A DNA stretch of 16,793 nt from Salinisphaera sp. UBA1666 (GTDB lineage: Bacteria > Pseudomonadota > Gammaproteobacteria > Nevskiales > Salinisphaeraceae): positions 1 to 16,793 of the forward strand of contig DCKU01000124.1 in NCBI GenBank assembly GCA_002320455.1. The letters are read 5' to 3'. Position numbers and translations under genes: made by a program. The notes under the pieces are model-generated. The model was not told where the DNA came from. It searched no databases and worked only from the letters and a program-made list of their open reading frames with translations. Numbering within the stretch: the stretch's first letter is position 1; each line of letters begins with the position of its first letter. Positions 6,085 through 15,910 of the stretch are shown here, piece by piece.

Positions 6085-9000
6085 TTACAGGCCGCTGCCG
6101 TTGGGGCGCAGCTTGGGCGGGCGCTTGTAGTCGTCGCGCTCCCATTTCTGATTGACCTGTGCACCGGTCGTCGGATGCCGCGGCTTGTAGCGATGATTGT
6201 TCGGCTTGAGCGGCGCGCTTTCCCGCTCTTCCAGCCGTGTCATGTTGACCGCGACCTCCTTATAGGCGGGCGTGTCGGTGTCCTTGTCGGCCTCAAAGCT
6301 GGTCAGCACGTTGACCGCGCCGGCATTGAGCTTGCCGTGCGCCGACATATAGAGCTGGTGGCCGGTGACACGATCCGTGACCTCGACCGGCACCTTGACC
6401 GCGCCGCGACGCGATTTCAGCCGCACGACATCGCCACTCTCTAAACCGCGCTCTCGTGCCAGTTCGGGCGAGACCTCCACGAAGCCCTTGGGGATCTTGA
6501 ACATGATGCCCGCCGTTTCGTCGGTCATGTTGCCTTCGTGGAAATGCTCCAGCAGCCGGCCGTTGTTCAGATGCAGGTCGTATTCGTCGTCGAGCTGGTC
6601 GGTGGCCTCGGACCAGTGCACCGGATGCAGCTTGGCGCAGCCGTTGTCGAAGTGGAAGACCAGATCGCCGTCGTCCTGCAGGTACAGGTTCTTCGTGCCC
6701 TCGTCCGGGCCGTCGGCGGCCACCGGCCACTGCTGGGAGGCAAAGCCTTCGAGACGGTCGTAGTGCACGCCGGCGAACATCGGCGCCAGGCTGGCGGCCT
6801 CGTGCATGATCTGGCTCGGGTGCGTATAGCCCCAGTCGTGACCCAGATGCGCGGCCAGCTCGGTGAGAATCCGCCAGTCCGGCTTGGAATCGCCCATCGG
6901 CGGAAAGACCTCGTAGAGCCGCTGGATACGTCGCTCGGTATTGGTGAACGTGCCCTCTTTCTCGACCGACGGGCTGGCCGGCAGCACGACATCGGCATAC
7001 TCGCAGGTCCGCGAGAAGAACATGTCCTGCACGACGAAGAAGTCGAGCTTCTCGAAGGCCGACTGTACGTTCAGGATGTCCGAGTCGACCACGGCCATGT
7101 CCTCGCCCACGACATAGAGCGACTTCAGATCGCCTTCGTGAATGGCATGCACCATCTGGTGGTTGTTCTGGCCATCGTTGCTGGATAGCGGCGTGCCCCA
7201 GGCTTTCTCGTACCTCTGGCGCACCTCGTCGTCGGCGACGAACTCGTAGCCCGGGAACCGGTCGGGCATGTTGCCGAAATCCGAGGCCCCCTGAACGTTG
7301 TTGTGCCCGCGCATGGGATAGCCGCCGGTGCCGAAATGGCCCATGTTGCCGCTGACCAGCAACAGGTTGCACAGGGCCGTGGCGGTGTCCGAGCCCATGG
7401 TGTGCTGGGTCACGCCCATGGCCCAGACGCCACAGATGGTCTTGGCCGCGACCACCATGTCGGCCACCTGCTGAAGCGTCTCGGGGCTCAGCCCGCTGTG
7501 CTGGGTGGCGAACTCGAAGGTGAAGGGCTCGAGCGCGGCCACGAAGTCGTCGTAGCCGTCGACATAGTCGCGCAGGAAGGCCTCGTCGTGCTGGTTGGTG
7601 TCGATCAGATATTTGCTGATCGCGTTCAGCCAGGCGATGTCGGAGCCCGGGTTGGGCTGGATATGCAGATCGGCCCGCTCGGCCAGCTCGTTCTTGCGCA
7701 GATCGGCCACGATATGCTTCTGATCGTGCAGCTTGGCCGCGCGCTTGAAGCGGGTAGCGATCACCGGATGGCTTTCGGCGGTGTTGGCGCCGACGATGAG
7801 CAGCAGCTCGGCGGCTTCCAGATCGGCAATGGAGCCGGTATCCGCGCCGTAGCCCACGGTGCGCCACAGGCCCTGCGTGGCCGGGGCCTGGCAATAGCGC
7901 GAGCAGTTATCGATGTTGTTGGTGCCCATCACCCCGCGGGCAAACTTCTGCATCAGATAGCCTTCCTCGTTGGTGCACTTCGAGGAGGCGATATAGGCCA
8001 GCGCGTCCGGGCCGTGCTGGTCGCGGATCTCGGTGAAGCGACGGGCGATCAGGGCATAGGCCTCGTCCCACTCGGCTTCGCGGAACGCGCCGTTGTCGCG
8101 GATCAGCGGCTTGGTCAGGCGGGCTTCGCTGTTGATATGGCCCCACCCGAACTTGCCCTTGATACAGGTCGAGACCTGATTGGCCGGGCCTTCGGGCTTG
8201 GGCTCGATCTTGAGCAGCTCGCGGCCCTTGGTCCACATCTCGAAGGAACAGCCCACGCCGCAGTAGGTACAGACGGTCTTGGTGCGGTTCACATCGACCT
8301 TGCGCATGGCCGAATCCACTTCGGATACGGAAAAGATCGCGCCGTAGCCGGTGGTGTGCTCGGCGTTCTTGACCAGATCGATCGCCGCCCGGCCGAGTGT
8401 GCGATAGCCGTCGCGGTTCTGCGGCGAGAGTGCCGTCATCGGGCCAACGTTGCCGATCGCACTCTTTTCGATCAGCGCGTTACAGGGACAGACGGTCACA
8501 CAGTGGCCACAGGAGACACACGAAGACTCCTCGATGGCGACATCGTCGTCCCAGATCACCCGCGGGCGCTCGCGCGACCAGTCGATGGACAAGGTCTCGT
8601 TGACCTGCAGGTTCTGACAGGCCTCCACACAGCGCCCGCACAGGATGCACTGGTCCGGGTCGTAGATATAGAAGGGGTTGGAGTAGTCCTTCTCGTAGGG
8701 CTTGCCCCGGAACTCGTAGTGCTGGCCCGGCACTTTCATGTCGCGCACGGTGTTGTGTACGTCACAGTTGCCGTTGTTGTTGTCGCACAGGGAGCAGTAG
8801 AGCTCGTGGTTGGCCGTAACCCGGTTGATGCCCTCCATGCGGGCCTCTTCGGCCTCGGCGTTGTTCAGCCCGATCTCCATGCCGGGTTTGACCGTCACCC
8901 CGCAGCCACGCACCAGGTTGCCGTCCACGTGGACGAAGCAGGTGTCGCAGGTCTGGATCGCCCCCAGGTTGGGATGATAGCACAGATGCGGCATGTAGAC

Positions 9001-9099
9001 GCCGGCGGCATCCAGTGCCTCGGGCAGCGGCTGGCCGCTGCGCACCGTGACGGGCGCCCCGTCGACGGTAATATCGAAGAATTCGGCTTGTTGGTCCAC
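6085..9099 (-). CDS. fdhF: Formate dehydrogenase catalytic subunit, NuoG-like N-terminus, Mo/W-bisPGD (YrhE/ForC-like)
   Basis: This is a cytoplasmic-type formate dehydrogenase of about 1004 aa oxidising formate to CO2. Numbered from GTG 9099, the order is: a [2Fe-2S] domain (Cys 40, 51, 54, 66); a NuoG-type His-Cys [4Fe-4S] site (His98, Cys 102, 105, 112); two ferredoxin [4Fe-4S] motifs (Cys 151/154/157/161 and 194/197/200/204); the bisPGD-domain cluster (Cys 277/280/284/312); and the cofactor domain. The active-site segment SRYCQAPAT has Cys403 followed by Gln404, not the His of classical enzymes. The codon is TGC, so selenocysteine is not used. Arg597 in MRGHNNVQG matches E. coli FdhF Arg333. 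There is no Tat signal. Start: GTG 9099 has GGAG six bases upstream; ATG 9147 or TTG 9165 would extend it but lack a good ribosome site. The DUF1641 gene downstream is the likely partner. Confidence 0.95.
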   Translation of the reverse strand: MDQQAEFFDITVDGAPVTVRSGQPLPEALDAAGVYMPHLCYHPNLGAIQTCDTCFVHVDGNLVRGCGVTVKPGMEIGLNNAEAEEARMEGINRVTANHELYCSLCDNNNGNCDVHNTVRDMKVPGQHYEFRGKPYEKDYSNPFYIYDPDQCILCGRCVEACQNLQVNETLSIDWSRERPRVIWDDDVAIEESSCVSCGHCVTVCPCNALIEKSAIGNVGPMTALSPQNRDGYRTLGRAAIDLVKNAEHTTGYGAIFSVSEVDSAMRKVDVNRTKTVCTYCGVGCSFEMWTKGRELLKIEPKPEGPANQVSTCIKGKFGWGHINSEARLTKPLIRDNGAFREAEWDEAYALIARRFTEIRDQHGPDALAYIASSKCTNEEGYLMQKFARGVMGTNNIDNCSRYCQAPATQGLWRTVGYGADTGSIADLEAAELLLIVGANTAESHPVIATRFKRAAKLHDQKHIVADLRKNELAERADLHIQPNPGSDIAWLNAISKYLIDTNQHDEAFLRDYVDGYDDFVAALEPFTFEFATQHSGLSPETLQQVADMVVAAKTICGVWAMGVTQHTMGSDTATALCNLLLVSGNMGHFGTGGYPMRGHNNVQGASDFGNMPDRFPGYEFVADDEVRQRYEKAWGTPLSSNDGQNNHQMVHAIHEGDLKSLYVVGEDMAVVDSDILNVQSAFEKLDFFVVQDMFFSRTCEYADVVLPASPSVEKEGTFTNTERRIQRLYEVFPPMGDSKPDWRILTELAAHLGHDWGYTHPSQIMHEAASLAPMFAGVHYDRLEGFASQQWPVAADGPDEGTKNLYLQDDGDLVFHFDNGCAKLHPVHWSEATDQLDDEYDLHLNNGRLLEHFHEGNMTDETAGIMFKIPKGFVEVSPELARERGLESGDVVRLKSRRGAVKVPVEVTDRVTGHQLYMSAHGKLNAGAVNVLTSFEADKDTDTPAYKEVAVNMTRLEERESAPLKPNNHRYKPRHPTTGAQVNQKWERDDYKRPPKLRPNGSGL

Positions 9100-9424
9100 G
9101 GCAGACTCCGGGCCTGTCTCGACCGCCCCGTCAGAACGACTGGGCATGCCGACGCGATGGGTCAATCCATACGCGGCAACGCCAGGTCATCGACGGAGGT
9201 GACGTGCTGTTCGATCAGCGCGAGTCGAGAATCAGCGTTCGATGAGGTGATAGGGCCACGCTGACACAAAACACACCCCTGGCGTGCACTGACCGCGTTC
9301 TTTTTTATGGATTGCCGCTCAAATACTGCATAGGCCAATATATTGACCGATACAGGATACTGTTTGGGCGGCTGCTGGCGACGCGCGGCATCGCGACTGC
9401 GCCGCATTTGTATCTAATTCTTAA
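9100..9424. other. Non-coding gap upstream of the formate dehydrogenase gene
   Basis: This 325-bp stretch separates the wHTH-like gene from the formate dehydrogenase start and must hold any separate promoter for the latter. It is AT-richer than its surroundings around 9300-9365. I found no convincing -35/-10 pair, FNR box or NarL heptamers. An 81-codon minus-strand frame (9407-9162) ends by overlapping the TTG at 9165, but its product has no recognisable features and odd composition, so I do not call it a gene. Confidence 0.5.
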
Positions 9425-9429
9425 TTAGA
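9413..9429. promoter_or_regulatory. AT-rich inverted repeat TCTAATT-ctt-AATTAGA over the wHTH gene's stop codon
   Basis: A perfect 7-bp inverted repeat with a 3-bp spacer covers the stop codon of the wHTH-like gene. It is almost purely A/T in a GC-rich region. No T-run follows on the minus strand, which argues against a terminator. AT-rich palindromes of this size are typical of winged-helix repressor sites, so it may be an operator for the formate dehydrogenase operon. This is inference. Confidence 0.4.
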
Positions 9430-9711
9430 CCGGCGAAAGACGCAGTGCCGGGCTGGCGCCGCCGACGCTCGTACTCAAGATATAACCGTTTGCTTCCAGC
9501 TCGGTCGCGGCCCGTCGAATCAGGGCGTGTTCGATATCGAGCTGCTTAGCCAGACGCACGGTATTAACGCCTTTGGCCGAGGCGCTGTCAGCGCCGAATT
9601 CACGTACCGCCAAGAGCACGATACGTGCCGTGTCGTCGAGTTCGGGGGCACTCGCCCGCAGCGCATCGAGCGCGTGCTGCAGGCGAGTGCTATCCGGCTC
9701 CGGGTGGGCCA

Positions 9712-9712
<1 letters not shown>
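9425..9712 (-). CDS. Small winged-helix-like protein coupled to the YdeP-type oxidoreductase
   Basis: This 95-aa soluble protein matches no family I can name with certainty. After a polar N-terminus and a helix (about 28-39), residues 48-78 read as a helix-turn-helix with recognition helix. The run is NTVRLAKQLDIEHALIRRAA followed by TELEANGYI, then a short beta wing ending LRLSP. This resembles the DNA-binding half of MarR- or Lrp-type regulators without their dimerisation helices. Its ATG shares a base with the stop of the upstream gene (TGATG), so translation is probably coupled to the oxidoreductase. Alternatives are an accessory or chaperone protein using a winged-helix fold for protein contacts. 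An AT-rich palindrome lies over its stop codon. The coding assignment is fairly sure; a regulatory role is inference. Confidence 0.75.
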
Positions 9713-12048
<2,336 letters not shown>

Positions 12049-12073
12049 TATTGGACTCCGAGAAAAGCGGAAC

Positions 12074-12112
12074 GGTCGGCCGCCGGCTGGCATCGCAGCC
12101 CGGCGACCGACC
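12074..12112 (-). promoter_or_regulatory. Long hairpin in the leader of the YdeP-type gene
   Basis: Positions 12074-12086 pair with 12100-12112, a 13-bp stem with one C-A mismatch around a 13-base loop. It ends 25 bases before the ATG. In minus-strand RNA it is followed by GTTCCGCTTTTCTC, not an immediate U-run, so it is a weak terminator at best. An attenuator, a leader structure controlling translation, or a processing site between the OFA pair and the oxidoreductase are all possible. Confidence 0.4.
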
Positions 12113-12125
12113 CGATTATGGCACT

Positions 12126-12140
12126 AAGCAGGATCTGCTT
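12126..12140. repeat. Short inverted repeat AAGCAG-gat-CTGCTT
   Basis: A perfect 6-bp inverted repeat with a 3-base spacer lies 14 bases from the leader hairpin, in the 204-bp gap between the small membrane protein gene and the YdeP-type gene. It could be a small operator or a second leader stem. It is too short to be sure of. Confidence 0.25.
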
Positions 12141-12252
12141 GAGAACGCTAGAAAAAACGAACAAGACGCGCTCCTAAAAGAAATACGCCTTGTTGCAGCG
12201 GTAGTCTATCGGGGTCGTTGACCAGGCCAGAAGCGACCCGCCGTCGGCAACG

Positions 12253-12396
12253 TTACCCCGTGAATAGAGCTACGGATTTGATGACGGTTTCGATGAAGCC
12301 CCAGATGGCCGGAATGCCCACCAACGCCCACAGGCCGGCAATCTGCCAGGACGGGGTGGTGATGGCTTCATCGCCTGGATTGGTTTGTGACGCCAT
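12253..12396 (-). CDS. MFS transporter small subunit-like membrane protein (47 aa)
   Basis: A 48-codon frame starts at ATG 12396, with GGAG six bases upstream, and ends at TAA 12255-12253. The product starts with a polar segment (about 1-16) and then has one hydrophobic helix with WALVGIPAIWGF (23-34) and a short tail IKSVALFTG. This pattern (Trp, then VGIP, then WG, then a basic residue and hydrophobic end) matches short proteins annotated as MFS transporter small subunits and found beside OFA-type carriers. Here it lies 53 bases downstream of such a carrier on the same strand, surely in one transcript. Its likely role is to bind or stabilise the carrier in the inner membrane; this is inferred from context. 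It is below the size limit of many gene callers and easily missed. Confidence 0.82.
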   Translation of the reverse strand: MASQTNPGDEAITTPSWQIAGLWALVGIPAIWGFIETVIKSVALFTG

Positions 12397-12449
12397 TTTA
12401 AATCTCCGATGAAACAGGTTGGATAAGGACCGCGCCGGAGCGACTACGC

Positions 12450-13814
12450 TCAGTCCGGGTTGTTCGCGTCACCCTTGAAATGATGTTTCTCAGCAACCGG
12501 ACGGACCAGGAGGTTGCAGATCAGGCCCAGTGCCAGCAGGGCCACCATGATATAGAGCGTGCTGGTATACGCATCGGCCGGCGCCACACCGGCCTGAATC
12601 TGGCCTTCACGGAGCTCGTTAAGCAGCACCGGGCCGACGATGCCGGCCGCTGCCCATGCTGTGAGCAACCGGCCCAGGATCGCGCCGACGTGCATCGTGC
12701 CGAACATGTCCTTGAGGTAGGCCGGCATCGTAGAGAAACCGCCGCCATACATCGACACGATGATGCAACAGGCCAACACGAACAGGATGATCGAGCCCAT
12801 CCCGGCGATTGTGGGCACCAGGCCGTACAGCACCATACCCAGAACGAAGAACGCCGCGAACGTGGTCTTGCGCCCGATGACGTCGGAAATCGAGGCCCAG
12901 AAGAAGCGACCGGCCATGTTGAAAATCGACAACACGCCGACAAAACCGGCCGCCGCGGCTGCCGTCGTACCCACGATCTCCTGCGCCATGGGCGAAGCCT
13001 GCTCGAGCAGGGCAATACCGGCCGTGGCGTTCAAGAACAACACCAGCCACAGCAGATAAAACTGCGGCGTCTTCATGGCCTCGTTTACGTGAACGTTGCC
13101 CTTGGTGATCATCTTGTTGGGCTTCTTGCCGGCCGCGTCCGGATCATAACCGGCCGGCTTCCACCCCTTGGGCGGAATACGCACGATCAACGCGCCCACC
13201 ATCATGAACAAGAAGTAGATGATGCCCATGGTGAGGAACGTGGAGCCGACGCCGGTGGAGTTATCAGTCGCATAAAACTCCATCAACGAGGTGGCCAGTG
13301 GCGAACCGATCATGGCCCCGCCGCCGAAGCCCATGATCGCCATGCCGGTGGCCAGGCCGGGCCGATCCGGGAACCAGTTCATCAGCGTGGACACCGGGGC
13401 GATATAACCGATACCCAGACCGATACCACCGATGACGCCGTATCCTAAATAGACCAACCAGATCTGGTGCCACCAGACACCAAACGCACCGACGACGAAA
13501 CCGCCGCCAAAAAACGCTGCAGCCAACGCCATGGCCTTGCGTGGACCAGCGCGCTCTAGCCACTGGCCACCGAACGCAGCGGCCAGGCCGAGCGCTGCGA
13601 TCGCCAGCGAGAAGATCCAGGCCAGCGAGGCCTGATCCCAATCGCCCGGCGCCGAATTATCCACGCCGATCAGCTGGGTGAGCGGAATCTTGAATACCGA
13701 AAAAGCATACACCTGGCCGATGCACAGATGAATACACAGCGCCGCCGGTGGCACCATCCACCGGCTGAAACCGGGCTTGGCCACGGTGCGGGATTTATCA
13801 AAGAATCCGGCCAT
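12450..13814 (-). CDS. OFA family MFS transporter (oxalate/formate antiporter type)
   Basis: This 454-aa inner-membrane carrier has about 12 membrane segments. The first reads PPAALCIHLCIGQVYAFSVF, where GQVYAFSVFK is characteristic of the oxalate/formate antiporter family. The MFS loop motif appears after segment 2 (GGQWLERAGPRK) and again in the second half (SISDVIGRK). A charged central loop lies at about 213-246. Known relatives exchange oxalate for formate (Oxalobacter OxlT) or carry other small carboxylates; the substrate cannot be read from sequence. The dehydrogenases downstream suggest formate. The ATG at 13814 has GGGGGA five bases upstream, a good ribosome site. It is the first gene of the minus-strand run that includes the small subunit-like protein and the YdeP-type enzyme. 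An inverted repeat lies 25 bases upstream of the start. Confidence 0.93.
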   Translation of the reverse strand: MAGFFDKSRTVAKPGFSRWMVPPAALCIHLCIGQVYAFSVFKIPLTQLIGVDNSAPGDWDQASLAWIFSLAIAALGLAAAFGGQWLERAGPRKAMALAAAFFGGGFVVGAFGVWWHQIWLVYLGYGVIGGIGLGIGYIAPVSTLMNWFPDRPGLATGMAIMGFGGGAMIGSPLATSLMEFYATDNSTGVGSTFLTMGIIYFLFMMVGALIVRIPPKGWKPAGYDPDAAGKKPNKMITKGNVHVNEAMKTPQFYLLWLVLFLNATAGIALLEQASPMAQEIVGTTAAAAAGFVGVLSIFNMAGRFFWASISDVIGRKTTFAAFFVLGMVLYGLVPTIAGMGSIILFVLACCIIVSMYGGGFSTMPAYLKDMFGTMHVGAILGRLLTAWAAAGIVGPVLLNELREGQIQAGVAPADAYTSTLYIMVALLALGLICNLLVRPVAEKHHFKGDANNPD

Positions 13815-13838
13815 TATTCCCCCAGAGGAAGTCGATAG

Positions 13839-13856
13839 GACACGCCGGGGCGTGTA
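13839..13856. promoter_or_regulatory. Inverted repeat GACACGC-cggg-GCGTGTA in the OFA leader
   Basis: The half-sites ACACGC (13840-13845) and GCGTGT (13850-13855) are perfect inverts with a 4-base centre, 25 bases upstream of the OFA start codon. The same half-sites occur in the fdhD/AEC gap with a 3-base centre. The rest of the 196-bp gap (13815-14010) is AT-richer, including 13921-13965, and should contain the OFA promoter, but I could not fix its hexamers. Confidence 0.35.
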
Positions 13857-14010
13857 GTGAATAGGCGATAAATTAACAGCCTCAGACGCCGACCGCGAAG
13901 ATTTTCGACTAAAGTCTGGCTTGGCAGATTATTGCTCACAATCTGTATGTATAGACCAATAATGAGCTTCACGGCCTGAGACCGACCCTAGCGCTTTCTC
14001 TAGCGTGAGA

Positions 14011-15252
14011 TTAGTCCCAGATCGGTTGGGCGAACGGCTCAACCGTGACCGGTTCTCCGGCGCCCACGCTTTCTGTTTCGGCTGCCAGCACGACAAACGC
14101 GTTGGCCAGGCTCATGGACTGCATCACCCCCGAGCCCTGGTGCGCCAGCGTGGAGACCTGTGTGCCATGGTCGTCCATCTGAATGCGCGCCCGCAGGTAG
14201 TGCTCCCGGCCGGGCCGTTTATCCAGCGCTTGGGCGGTCGGCAGCGACCAGCGCAGCGCCGCGGCCGGCCGCCCACCGGCCAGCCTGACGAGTGCCGGGC
14301 GCACGAGTTGAATAAACGTGACCGCCGTCGAGACCGGATTGCCTGGCAGACCGAAGAAATGGGTCTGCCCGAGGCGACCCACGGCTAGCGGTTTACCGGG
14401 CTTGATAGCCACTTTCCAGAAATCGATCTCGCCGCGCGTTTTCAATACCTCGACCACGTGATCGGCGTCGCCGACCGATACTCCGCCGGTCGTAATCAGC
14501 GCGTCACAGTCCCGGGCCCGATCAAAGGCCGCTGCAAGTGCCGCGGGATCGTCGCCGATCGCCCCCAGGTTGACGCTTTCCAAGCCCAGTTCCTCGATCA
14601 TCGCAGCCAGTCCGTAGCGGTTGCTGTCGTAGATCTCACCGCTGGCAAGCGGCCCATCGATTGGCCGTAGCTCGTCGCCGGTCGAAAAAAATGCGACCCG
14701 CAGTCGACGCATCACCGCCACGTTGGCTTGGCCAACCGACGCCAGTACCGCGATGTCGGCAGGCCGCAGGTACCGCCCGGCGTGCAGCACGGTCTCGCCT
14801 TCGGCGATATCCTCGCCGGCCGGTCGTATATTGGCACCAGCGGCCGGTACGCCGTTCTCGACGGTGACGGATGACTGATGAGTCGTCACGTTCTCCTGGA
14901 TGACGATTCGATCGGCCCCGGCGGGCACGACGGCACCGGTTGTGATACGCACGCACTGCCCGGGCTCGAGCCGGCCGTCGAACGGATGACCGGCCAGGCT
15001 TTGCCCGACCTGCTCGAAGCGCTCGCTGGACGAATCATCCGATACGCAGAGCGCGTAGCCGTCCATCGATGAATTGGTCGCACTGGGTACATTGACCCGT
15101 GCCACGACATCGTCCGCCAGAACGCGCCGATGGGCGTCGGCCAATGCGACGGTCTCGGTCTCCTCGATGGGCGACAGGCCCGCTACGATGCGCTCGCGGG
15201 CCGCGGCCAATGGCATGGGCGGATGAGAGTGGGCGGTACCGGCTTGCGACAT
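14011..15252 (-). CDS. moeA: MoeA, molybdopterin molybdotransferase
   Basis: MoeA inserts molybdate into adenylylated molybdopterin to form Mo-molybdopterin, in the cytoplasm. The 413-aa length is normal. Visible motifs are NSSMDGYA (60-67, with Asp64 equivalent to E. coli Asp59), STGDEL (190-195), GEIYDSN (205-211), TTGGVSVGDAD (254-264), KPGKPLAVG (284-292) and GLPGNPVS (301-308). The C-terminal beta-barrel domain follows (about 330-413). The ATG at 15252 is four bases after the mobA stop, so the two are cotranscribed. The product is needed by both bis-MGD oxidoreductases in the window. No sign of fusion or truncation. Confidence 0.97.
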   Translation of the reverse strand: MSQAGTAHSHPPMPLAAARERIVAGLSPIEETETVALADAHRRVLADDVVARVNVPSATNSSMDGYALCVSDDSSSERFEQVGQSLAGHPFDGRLEPGQCVRITTGAVVPAGADRIVIQENVTTHQSSVTVENGVPAAGANIRPAGEDIAEGETVLHAGRYLRPADIAVLASVGQANVAVMRRLRVAFFSTGDELRPIDGPLASGEIYDSNRYGLAAMIEELGLESVNLGAIGDDPAALAAAFDRARDCDALITTGGVSVGDADHVVEVLKTRGEIDFWKVAIKPGKPLAVGRLGQTHFFGLPGNPVSTAVTFIQLVRPALVRLAGGRPAAALRWSLPTAQALDKRPGREHYLRARIQMDDHGTQVSTLAHQGSGVMQSMSLANAFVVLAAETESVGAGEPVTVEPFAQPIWD

Positions 15253-15256
15253 AGAC

Positions 15257-15898
15257 TCAGGTATCTCGAACGTTTGATGGCGAGACGCCGGTCTCGCCTG
15301 GCCCTGCGACTGTAACCTGATCGGCGTCGATATCTCGATTGATATTCAAAAACGGCGTATCGCTGGACCAGGCGACCTGTGTCATGGACAGGCTGTCCTG
15401 CCAGCGCATGACCCGACGTTCGCCGTTGGCCAATGCCAGCCGAAGCGAATCAAGCACGCGACCGCGCACCAAACAATGCAGCGGCTGTCGTCCACGCGGG
15501 CTGGAGGCCACCACGAGATCCGTGGTGTCATTCATGGCCTCACACAGTCTTTCGGCCAGATCGAGGGGCAATTTCGGCGTATCGACGGGGACGATGAGCG
15601 CGTACGCATGACGCACCTGCGGCAAAGCCGCAGCGATCCCTGCAAGCGGCCCGGCATAATCGACGAACGTGTCGGCCACGGCACGATGGCCAAGCGCCTG
15701 ATAGCGCGCAAGACTACGATTGGCGCTGATGACGACGTCATCCACCTGTCCGGCCAGACGCGCTAGCGTATGTCTGATCAGAGGCGTATCACCGACCCGA
15801 TACCACCCCTTATCCATACCGCCGAGACGGGTAGCGCGACCGCCGGCCAGTACAATCGCAGAAACGTGTGGCGCTATGTTACTCCGCGCAGGCGACAA
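15257..15898 (-). CDS. mobA: MobA, molybdenum cofactor guanylyltransferase
   Basis: MobA adds GMP from GTP to Mo-molybdopterin, giving the guanine dinucleotide cofactor that formate dehydrogenase-type enzymes carry in two copies. The 213-aa protein has the nucleotide-binding loop LAGGRATRLGGMDKGW (17-32, Lys30), PVDTP (104-108, with Asp106 the likely magnesium ligand) and NINRD near the C-terminus. No ATG or GTG precedes the LAGG loop, so the start is TTG 15898, which has AGGA ten bases upstream overlapping the stop of the HNH gene. The unusual start and long spacing suggest modest translation. Gaps of 12 bases to the HNH gene and four to moeA indicate one operon. Confidence 0.95.
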   Translation of the reverse strand: MSPARSNIAPHVSAIVLAGGRATRLGGMDKGWYRVGDTPLIRHTLARLAGQVDDVVISANRSLARYQALGHRAVADTFVDYAGPLAGIAAALPQVRHAYALIVPVDTPKLPLDLAERLCEAMNDTTDLVVASSPRGRQPLHCLVRGRVLDSLRLALANGERRVMRWQDSLSMTQVAWSSDTPFLNINRDIDADQVTVAGPGETGVSPSNVRDT

Positions 15899-15910
15899 CC
15901 GGTTTGATTC

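Noticed and set aside
7885..7895. Possible selenocysteine at the formate dehydrogenase active site
   Set aside because: The codon at this position is TGC, not TGA, so the residue is an ordinary cysteine and no SECIS is needed.
7303..9264. A 653-codon plus-strand frame opposite the formate dehydrogenase
   Set aside because: It is a GC-codon-bias shadow of a gene with five Fe-S sites and a full cofactor domain. Its product has no recognisable domain and is full of His/Gly/Val runs.
9162..9407. An 81-codon minus-strand frame ending at the upstream TTG of fdhF (TTGA overlap)
   Set aside because: The overlap hints at coupling, but the product has no recognisable features or ribosome site, and the best fdhF start is further downstream.
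13919..13936. A sigma54-like TTGGCA...TTGC pattern between moeA and OFA genes
   Set aside because: The GG and GC are nine bases apart instead of the required ten, and it points to the right, toward the end of moeA, where no plus-strand gene starts.
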